From Aurelia coerulea (Eukaryota; Cnidaria; Scyphozoa; Semaeostomeae; Ulmaridae): 64,000 nucleotides of DNA. Each line of letters opens with the position of its first letter. The stretch's first letter is position 1. This document shows positions 56,112 to 64,000 of the stretch, piece after piece. Below the pieces are notes generated by a model. The model had not been told where the DNA came from. It worked only from the letters and a program-made list of their open reading frames with translations, and did not search any database. A program made the translations under genes and the position numbers. Location of the stretch: contig CM076960.1 of assembly GCA_039566865.1 (NCBI GenBank), positions 11,570,501-11,634,500 of the forward strand, given 5' to 3'.

Positions 56112-56553
56112 CAGGAGGTATTCATTTATATTTAGGATAGGGGTGCCCAGGCTGCGGGGTACAAAGCATCAATTCAAACAAATAACTTCTAACATGAAAC
56201 TAGACCCAAAAATATATTTGTCCTGACCCTACATTCCCAAAAATAAAAGTTATCAGTATCTTAAATTTGCAGGAAAATGCCCTGACTGACTAGATTTCTC
56301 CATATTGTATTTCGATGATGTATTAACGTTTTTTCTTTTGATAATCTAATTTCATTTTAGTTTTATTTATAATTCATATTTTTCAAATTTTTTTGATTTT
56401 TCCAATATTTCAGACCTAAAAAAGCAAGAATTTCAGGAACCCAAAAAAAATAACTACAACCATTGACCCAAAAAAATAACACTTGCCCAAATTTTAGACC
56501 CAAAAAAGTATCCTGAGCACACATATCTTGAATAAAGAAGGGCCCCCTGGGGG
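56112..56553. mobile_element. hAT-like insertion (442 bp)
   Basis: Flanked by TTTACCCA on both sides (56104-56111 and 56554-56561). It starts CAGGAGG and ends CCCCCTGGGGG. The interior has CCCAAATTTTAGACCC, shared with 32829-32852. Confidence 0.6.
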
Positions 56554-57362
56554 TTTACCCAAAGGAGAGAGCTGCAAACGCTGGTACCCCTGGATAGCCA
56601 ATTCATCATGCCATTTTATCAAAGGATACGTAGCAGAAATAATGAAATAAAATATGCTGTGTCAAAGCTCTCCAACCTTGCGAGGAAGACAATCATGGAC
56701 AAATAAGGGCCAAAGGTTCAAAGCCACTGACCTCACAGTTTGAACAGTCAGAAAATGATTCAAACACCGTTGTACCCACCTGGTAAGTATTTTAGTTTTT
56801 GTTATTGGCAGTGTTTATCATAAATATTCAGTTGCAAATATTTCTTGCTGCTTCTTGGCTCGAAGTTCAGTTGAAACAATGTTTGCCCCATCATACTAAA
56901 TGTTGATAGACATCCAGCATGATTACAACAAATTGTTACAAGCCGAAAATGATCCCTAAGTTTGCACTAAAAGGCTGTGGAAAGCATGAATCAGAATTTT
57001 GAACAAAAACCTTTGCATCTTTTACCAAGAAGTCTATGCCATAAATTCATCACCAAGAAATATGTTCCCCTAACAACATCCAATTCTTCACATTTCAGCT
57101 GAGCAACAACACAGTATGCAATTTGCAAATAGAACAAAACAGCAAGATGCCACTGCCACACAAGGTTCTAATGCAAGCAAACAAGAGCCATACACATGTA
57201 GGAAGCTTGGAAACCCAAAGAAGGGGAACTGACAATGCCCAGGAAGTTAAAGATTTGAAGATCAAATCTTTGGAGTTGGAGACTTGAAATTTATTGTTAT
57301 CTAAGCAACTGTATTGTAGCATAGTCACTAGAAATTGTAGCCAGATCTTAGCATTTGATACA

Positions 57363-57474
57363 CAGTGGAACCTCCATGTAACAGGCACTTACTTATGGGA
57401 CCAATGTTATTGACCATTGTAGAGGTTTCCGCTGTATTTGTCATTGGATGTGTCTGTTAGTGGAGGTTCCACTG
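57363..57474. mobile_element. pogo/Tigger-like MITE (112 bp)
   Basis: Ends CAGTGGAACCTCCATGTAAC and TTAGTGGAGGTTCCACTG. CAGT-AACCTC-type termini are typical of pogo/Tigger-type mariner elements. No intact TA duplication is visible. Confidence 0.5.
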
Positions 57475-57707
57475 ACACAAATAAATAGTGACTTCAAGAA
57501 AGGCAGGCCACACATTTCTTGGATATGTGCAGCAAATAAGCATCTTTAACATGGACCAAATTCGACTATCAGTTTTTCTGTTGAAACAAAGTAAGATCCA
57601 CAAATGTTTGGATGATAAAACTGAAATGGCTATAATCTTGCTAGAGATCAAAATTTTGAAACTTGTCGCAACAGGCTACATTTTCACTTCAGCCCAACTA
57701 AAGTCTT

Positions 57708-57824
57708 GTCTGTCTCAAATTAGGTGGTGGGTGAAATATCTGCAAACTAAAAACAATAAAGATGGTTTGCATTGAGTAATTTCGCATTTTGCAAATCTCA
57801 CCTAATATCTAACTTGAAACAGAC
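57708..57824 (+). mobile_element. short MITE (family of about 110 bp), copy 2
   Basis: Ends GTCTGTCTCAAATTAGGT and ATCTAACTTGAAACAGAC, with GCAAATCTCACC inside. Same family as 5333-5438 and 62301-62412. Confidence 0.65.
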
Positions 57825-59563
57825 TTTGAAACAGGGTTAGGATTTGAAACAACAAAACAATAAACACAACATTTATATAAGAATACATGGATCTTTACTG
57901 ATGTTCTACCACATCATGTTCATGCATGCGATATTTGTTTTGAATAAAGTTGTTTGCACATGCAGGCCAGGGCCGCCTGTTGTCACAACCAAGGTATTGT
58001 AATTAAAGATCCAATGTGCCAGCCATCTGTAAGCTACAGCTCGTAGAAATCTGTTGAATATAGAGTGTCAAGTTTTTAGTGTTTGATAAAGTAAGGAAAT
58101 GCTGACCAATAGAAGTCTGCTGCTTGAATTTTACAAAATGAAATGGCCACTTTTCTACATTGAAAAACTGGAATGATAGGGTCTACTGTGGTAGAATGGG
58201 TAAGACAAAACATGTGAATAAATTAAGTAAAAACAGATGTTCTCATTTTCTCTATAGCTAGCTACATCTGTTAGCATCACTCTCCTGCAACTTGAAGTAT
58301 TGAATGTTGATTGAATAGTTCACAATATACAATTTTTTGGCAATCAACATCACCCATTTCACCCCTGGTCTACCCATTTCACCTTAGGCCTAGTAGATCA
58401 TACCCTATTCCAAAAGGAGCGGGGGGAATGGCAACCAGAGGATTGCCCATTCATGATTTTTTTGGTTTCAAAGAAAGAGAAAACTTGGCCTAGCCTAAAC
58501 CCCTGGCCTATCGTAGCCTGGCCATATAAACATTCATCCAGGTTGAATCTGAGTGGATATTATTTGGACATTCATTTAAGCAAACACGTTTCACAAACGG
58601 CCTTCCCCCTCCCCCCAACACGAAGCTACTTTATTAAGATTTCAATGTTAACTTACCACTCATGTAACGATACTGTGTCTTCAAATCTGGCTGGAAGTTG
58701 TGATGGTCTGATGCCATCCTTGTCTTGCCTTGAGGTTCATCTTCGCGACGACAACCTTCCCTTCCTACCTAGGCTAGGCCATCTTCAGATTAATTCGAGC
58801 TTGCTCATTCAGAAGCCAGTGACTCGTGATGGTACGGCAAATAACGTCCATCATGCGTTGTAACATCTTCTCCGTCGCTGGATGCATCGTCTGGGGCTTG
58901 TAATTTGTCTGTTTCGCTGATATACATATTTTCGAGGAGACTCCTCTGTGCTTTGCCGATACGAAATGAGTGCAATAAGTGTGAATGTTGGTCGTCTCTC
59001 GAAACGTAATAAACACAATACGTCACACGCACCGAAAGGCGGCTCACTCGCACCAGGCTCCGCAGTCACTTTTCCTTATACCCTGAGTGATTGCATTCGT
59101 TAATTACGCCACAATGGCTCATCAAATGATTATTTTGATGAAAAAATTCAGAATCAGCACCCTAAAATTAACCAATTTCGATGAAAAAACGTTTCGCTTC
59201 ATATGCCCTAAGTCAACGAAGATGATGCAAGATCAATAGGCCTAACTTTAGCCGTCTGCAACTCGAGGGAAACAACTGAAATAAATGTCTCAAAATACAT
59301 TCACAAATGAGCGAAAAGATGACAAGACGGCTAAATGAGCCACAGAAAACATTTACCATGCTAAACAAGCGCCGCACAACTCTTGGAAGTTGCAAATAAA
59401 TGGAAAATAACTCGAGTTTGTAGAGAGATGCGAGCGAGCCTCAAGCCGTAGACTTACCACTGCAGAAGATGGGATTCCCCGCAGATTTCCTTCTTGTTGC
59501 CAAGGCTGTCACAATGGGCCACGCTCTCCTCAGTCCTTTCTCCAAATTGCAAAATGGTCTATT

Positions 59564-59889
59564 GTGGGTGCAATCATTTTTTTATGAAATAAACTTGGAA
59601 AATGGGTAGTTTGTGGTTGGGTGGCAACCGCATACTCAAAAGAATCCATGTATTGCCCCCCCCCCCCATCATTAGACTAGACAGGGTGGATGCAAGATTT
59701 TTGCAACATTAAACCCCTTGAGTACCATTATCAAAGCCGTGGAAAATCAATACAATGTACTGCAATGGGACTGCCTTTGAAATGAGTTTTGAATCATTAC
59801 TTATTGAATGATGTCACAAGACGGTGTTCTTTATCCCTTGATCAGCCTATATTAGACAACCCTGAAGACAATAATTTCATTTTAATTTT
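59564..59889. other. no gene recognised
   Basis: Spacer with a C run at 59657-59668. No coding or repeat signal that I can place. Confidence 0.4.
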
Positions 59890-61022
59890 TTCATTTTAAA
59901 ATTGTTTACCCAGGGTACAAATTCAGTATAAATACTGTTTTACAATTGGCCCTGCAAAAAATTACTTACAAAATTAAAGAATTATATACTACAAAATTTA
60001 CAATAAAAAGAGCGGAATACGTCACAATTAAAGATATATAAATTTACAGCGATACACCTCCATATATAAAAGGTTTATTTTTCATTGATTTTGGACTTGA
60101 AGGCATTGATTGAGGGAGCCATCTTTGTATCCAAATCAAGACTGTTCCAGAGACTGGCCCCACGATAAGCAAAGGATTTTTAGCCATTGCCAGTTCTCAA
60201 CATGGGTATTGCAAGGTTTGTTTTATTGTTTTAGAGTTTCTTAACTCTCTTGGATGTACCTCGGACAATCTCACGAAGAGATCGCTAAGATATTGAGGTG
60301 CAAGAGAGTTAAGAGATTTGTAAACCATAGAACCTGTTTCTTTATTTATCAGCTTTTGTACAGATGGCCAACCAAGTCTCTGGAGCAAAGGAGCTGCAGA
60401 TGCATCGAAAGGGCTATTTGTTACTATTCTGGCTGCTTTATTCTGTAATTTTTGAAGCACGTCTAGCTTTGAAGCACCACAAGAGCCCCAGACAGAACAA
60501 CAGTAGCTGAAATGTGGCTCCGTGATGCTTCTATATAAATTTATCAAAGTGTCAGTTTGAACAAAATTTTTTGCATACTTCAATAGGCCAATAGCTCTGG
60601 AGATCTTCTTTTGAACCGCGCTTATATGACTTTCCCAGGTAAGGCAATTATCAATCATGACCCCGAGGTATTTTGTTTCGTTTACCAGGTTGATTTCCTC
60701 GCCCCCTACTTTGAAAGAAGGAAGTGTGCTAAGATTGTTTTTTAGTTTTTTAATTTTTGGCTTTGAACCAATTATCATAGCCTGGGTTTTAACAACATTA
60801 AGGGAAAGCTTATTGCCTTGTAGCCACCTTTCAATGTACGACAGCTCCTCGTTGATTACTAGGTCCAGTTCCTCACTTTTATCAGAAGAATACGAAATTG
60901 CTGTGTCGTCGGCATACATGGTTGCCTTTGCTTTCTTTAGAGCAAATGGCAAGTCATTTATGTATAGTAGAAAAAGAAGAGGCCCTAGGCACGATCCCTG
61001 TGGCACTCCAATATCAATATTT
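59890..61022 (-). pseudogene. LINE family D, 5'-truncated minus-strand copy
   Basis: 60197-61006 encodes the RT from MPQGSCLGPLLFLLYINDLP through MYADDTAI, the thumb (ETKYLGVMIDNCLTWESHIS) and EPHFSYCCSVWGSCGASK to the C-terminus. A frame change near 60200 leads to ASLWNSLDLDTKMAPSINAF and the stop near 60085. The 3' UTR continues to about 59890. The first catalytic Asp block is missing because the copy is truncated at about 61022. Confidence 0.85.
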
Positions 61023-61406
61023 TCAATGCAATTTCAATTCAATACATTCTAGAATCTGAACTTCTGAAACTGTGTTTGACGTAGAAATGAATGGCCCATT
61101 TTAAAACTTGAACTTGGGAAATAAAGATTGTCTTACTTCATATTACTTTATAATGATATATGCCATTTTTCATAGTAATTGAAATCATTTCTGAACCGAA
61201 TTGATATAAATATGGACGTTAAGAGGCAAGTATTTTTTGAAAGGGCGTTCTCCGACGTTCTGAATCTGAAGGGTGTGGTCTCAAAATTATTTCCGGGGGC
61301 AAGCACCCGGACTCCCATGACAGCTCGCTTCGCACGCCGCTGAGCCCCCCCCCCTCCCCCACATTGAGACCGCTGCGCGGTACCTTTGAATATGAAACCA
61401 TATAGT
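61023..61406. other. spacer with dispersed repeat
   Basis: 61240-61330 (GTTCTGAATCTGAAGGGTGT, TTTCCGGGGGCAAGCACCCG) resembles 226-300. No gene. Confidence 0.4.
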
Positions 61407-61788
61407 GTAAAAATCCGCACATAAGAACCTAAGATTTTGAACTCAGCTTCTTAAGGTTCTTATGCAATGAGGCACATCCAGTAATTAGGGTGTAGGTTCT
61501 TAATATAGGGAAATATATGAAGCTAAAGCTTAACACTTGGCCCTATCCATTTCAACCCAAGCTTACCCAGTTTACTCTTTCGTATCACAGTTCTGTAAGT
61601 AATGTTTTGGAGTTCACGAAAGAGGTTGATTGGCAAACAGATTGCATTTATTTCCCCATCAATGAATGAAACACTTTATCAAGAACCTAGTTAAGAAAGT
61701 TCTTATTTATTGGGTACAGAATATAGTATTTCAGGCTGTAGGTTCTCAATAGACGAAGTTTCTTATGTGCGGGTTCTTACTTTACACA
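61407..61788. mobile_element. MITE, about 380 bp
   Basis: The left end (GTGTAAA, then GCACATAAGAA) is the inverse of the right end (TTCTTATGTGC, then TTTACAC), with GGTTCTTA/TAAGAACC words repeated inside. No coding. Confidence 0.6.
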
Positions 61789-62034
61789 GCCCATGATATT
61801 CGCGCGGCTGGCTGCAGTCATCAAAAGCTTCAACGGTACGCAATCCCCTATCCAAAATGTCTCAATATTTTTCCCATTGTGGAATGTAGGCAAGGTTCCA
61901 GTTGTTGCTACTGTGTTCGAGCCGTTCGATTTCTTGTTCAGTTTTTATTTGCTGTGTAAATCAATCAAATTTCAAGATTAGATTTTTTCACTGAGAGTAA
62001 ACTGCAAAGAGAAATCAATTCTGTATGAACATAC

Positions 62035-62184
62035 CTAGAGTGGGAATAGGGACACCAGGTTGTATGCCAATAGATAGAATCATGTTGCCAAATGCAAGAT
62101 AATTTAACCCAAACGGTTTTTTCCAGATGTTGTGCATTGTCAGTTTCAACTCTACTTGTCCAGTAGGACCAATTTGTAATTTTC
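62035..62184 (-). CDS. host gene exon (150 nt, phase 1-1), product unrecognised
   Basis: Minus-strand exon with acceptor GATTTTATTTTGCAG and donor CTAG-GTATGT. It encodes KLQIGPTGQVELKLTMHNIW, then KKPFGLNYLAFGNMILSIGI and QPGVPIPTL. Entry and exit are phase 1. Joined to 24870-25106 it reads PIPTLEIGGEIHLGK without a break. No transposon motif. The protein is unnamed; amphipathic beta-rich sequence is likely, and nothing catalytic is recognised. Confidence 0.7.
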
Positions 62185-62300
62185 CTGCAAAATAAAATCG
62201 AGAAAGTTGTTTGATAATATGCCGGATTATGATATTCTCCATTTCAATATTCCTTGATCATAATATTATATTTTTCTTTGGTACTGCAGAGTCAAACACC

Positions 62301-62412
62301 GTCTCGAATAAGATGTCACCCGAGATTTGCCACAACGCAAAATTCCTTTGCAAAACACTGGTGTTGTTATTTTTCGCGGAAATTTGCAGGTGAAATCTAA
62401 CTTGAGACAGAC
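62301..62412 (-). mobile_element. short MITE (family of about 110 bp), copy 3
   Basis: Ends GTCTCGAATAAGATGTCACC and GTGAAATCTAACTTGAGAC. Upstream of the host exon, within the preceding intron. Confidence 0.65.
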
Positions 62413-62489
62413 TAGTATAGGTTTCAGGAATCGGATTAACTACATGGTATCCCAACAATTGTGCCCTGATTGCGTGGCTGCTGTGGAAG

Positions 62490-62665
62490 AGCTGTGACTT
62501 CAATAGACGATTGCGCTAAAGATGGTGGCGAAGATTTTTTTTACCAAGATGCACTGCGCTCTTCGATCGAAAACCTATAGAATCGCTAAAGAATCTTAAT
62601 TAGAACGTAATACATCTTGATAAAAATTCCATGCCGCCATCGTTGGCGCAATCGTCAATAGTCCG
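62490..62665. mobile_element. MITE, about 170 bp
   Basis: Inverted ends CAATAGACGATTGCGCTAAA and TTGGCGCAATCGTCAATAG, with GATGGTGGCG/CCGCCATCG just inside. Confidence 0.6.
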
Positions 62666-63059
62666 TCTGTCACAAATTGCATGGAACAGGCTTCAACTTT
62701 TAGTTTGAAATCTTGCTTTGGTCAATATGACAAGTTGTTTTTTTCAGTGATTCATTTTAAGTGGGCTGAAACGATTTCTAGATATTTAAGGCTCATTTAG
62801 GCCCACTATGCATGCCGTATCGAGGCGTGGACCCCTATTTTAACCCTAGTTCATATGGGGGGCGAGGTTTTGCTTGCCATGTTTTTAAACGAGATCAGCT
62901 ATGTCCCCCAACCTCCCTGACTTTTACTAATTATCAATTGGCTACATTTTGATTGAAAAAGTGTTGAACAATTGAGCTTACAGGTCACGTGACATGTCCA
63001 TATTTGGAAGGAGGTAGCAGCAAAATCATTGTTTTCAATTTTTTAAATACCGGGTATCT

Positions 63060-64000
63060 CAAAAAAGTAGGGGCGAGCGGGGTCAATTGTAACACTTTTT
63101 GGAAAATCAGCCATATCGTCTAACAATGATTAATTGCGCTCTTGAAGGTAAATGATATTGTAGTTGAATCCCTTGGAATGAAATAGGCTTTACTTTCCAT
63201 CACATGGAACCAATTTTTTTGACGCTGTGATAGTTTTAAAATCAGTGGCCAAGTGTTACAATTGCCCCGGTAACAAAGAGCAATGGTAACAGATGGTTGC
63301 AGCAATTGCTATATATGTTTAAATCATCACAGATGATTATTGTACGACTCTGCTTTTTCCTTGAACAAATGTAACACCAAGTGGCAGATAATTCATGGCT
63401 TTAAAAAGAAAACATTAGAAATAAGATGTGGTTCTTATTTCTTTGTAAATTTTGATGCATCAGTTGGAAAAAATTGAAGCGATTGAGAAAAAAATGTTCC
63501 TTATTTACAAATTTCAACTCTTAGCTATTTGATACTGCATTGAGGCACATTGGTCGACCAGATTAGAAAATGAATCAAAAACAAACCATCAGCCAGCTTA
63601 CACCGGGGCAATTGTAAAAGCGTGTTACAAATGCCCTGAACTGGTGAGCTATCGTTATTTTCCATTTTCACGTCTCATAAGCTGTGGATCTTAAATGTTT
63701 TAACGTAGTTTTTATCCTAAATAGATGCCATATTTGTGATGTGAAAATAAAATTTTTTACTCAAGAGCAACGTCTTTCAGACACAAATTTACATTGAAAG
63801 CACGTATTCACTTTCATACTCAAAAGCATCTTTCCCCCTTAAATTGTTGCAGACTTGGCTGAATATTCCTGTATCTCAAGTCGTATGTAGAGGGTTATCA
63901 TGAGCATGATCTGTGAAAAAATCAGATTGTTTGCACTTTTCTGCAAGGCGTCAGAGTCGGTGTTACAATTGCCCCGTGTTACAATTGTACAATTGTCTCC
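63060..64000. repeat. repeat built on GGGGCAATTGTAACAC, runs off the window
   Basis: The word TGTTACAATTGCCCCG or its inverse recurs at about 63078, 63253, 63605 and 63960, plus shorter AATGTAACAC forms. Spacers are unique and AT-rich. It is probably a DNA element whose ends carry the word. The right edge is outside the window. 62670-63059 holds no gene. Confidence 0.5.

Larger units (their letters stand above)
54712..59563. mobile_element. long-armed DNA transposon relic (4.85 kb)
   Basis: Outer ends AGACCATTTTGCAATTTGGA and TCCAAATTGCAAAATGGTCT. The arms run at least 850 bp inward in diverged form: shared landmarks are GGCCCATT, GACAGCCTTGGCAACA, AGCCGTCTTGTCAT, TTCCCTCGAGTT and GGGCATATGAAGCGAAA, with GTGACGTATTGTGT in both. 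Possible exon pieces lie inside: about 57100-57215 after acceptor TTCACATTTCAG reads KQEPYTCRKLGNPKKG, a Cys-rich segment seen in some animal DNA-transposon proteins. No complete transposase. No clear target duplication. Confidence 0.6.

Noticed and set aside
62258..62503. 81-residue minus-strand frame upstream of the host exon
   Set aside because: It coincides with a MITE of about 110 bp that also occurs at 5.3 and 57.7 kb.

Overview
The window looks like non-coding DNA of an invertebrate metazoan, AT-rich and crowded with nested transposons. The element mix (CR1/L2-group, Jockey-group and RTE-like non-LTR retrotransposons, a Penelope-like remnant, a MULE, many TTAA-bounded and hAT-like MITEs) and the splice signals point to an animal. 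A cnidarian is my best guess from recalled protein resemblance; I have no search result to support it. No bacterial operon, rRNA, tRNA or CRISPR array is visible.

Host gene content is tiny. I can support two exons, both on the minus strand: 62035-62184 (150 nt) and 24870-25106 (237 nt). Both have good splice sites, both are phase 1 at each end, and they join in frame. They look like consecutive exons of one unnamed gene separated by a 36.9 kb intron, so most of the window would be intron and the rest flanking intron.

Layout. 0.36-1.2 kb: Penelope-like 3' end with a GIY-YIG domain. 1.58-20.5 kb: apparent remains of one very long TTAA-bounded inverted-repeat element, interrupted by an intact MULE transposon (3038-5730), a decayed CR1/L2-group LINE (family A copy 1, 7.4-10.6 kb), a piggyBac-like MITE and smaller repeats. 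20.6-22.3 kb: a 1.7 kb near-perfect palindrome with a 9 bp target duplication, followed 20 bp later by another TTAA-CCC MITE. 23-32 kb: mosaic of LINE fragments, a 55-unit (TCA) microsatellite, hAT-like MITEs and a 46 bp minisatellite. 33.2-44.05 kb: family A copy 2, carrying ORF1 with an SGNH esterase domain and ORF2 with endonuclease plus the start of the RT, split by a minus-strand family B LINE, a TTAA-bounded foldback element and a polyadenylated Jockey-group LINE (family C) with a 14 bp target duplication. 44.3-49.2 kb: an almost complete family B LINE. 49.2-50.9 kb: a family D (L2-like) LINE. 51.7-54.4 kb: an RTE-like pseudogene with its own nested insertions. 54.7-59.6 kb: a long-armed DNA transposon relic. 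59.9-61.0 kb: a second family D copy. 61.4-64 kb: MITEs, a host exon and a repeat built on GGGGCAATTGTAACAC.

The most interesting signal is in families A and B. In both, ORF1 (winged-helix-like N-terminus, coiled coil, SGNH esterase) and ORF2 (APE endonuclease, RT) lie in the same reading frame, separated by a single UGA followed by CUA. ORF2 has no nearby in-frame AUG. UGA-CUA is an established leaky-stop context, so ORF2 may be made by stop-codon readthrough as an esterase-endonuclease-RT fusion.
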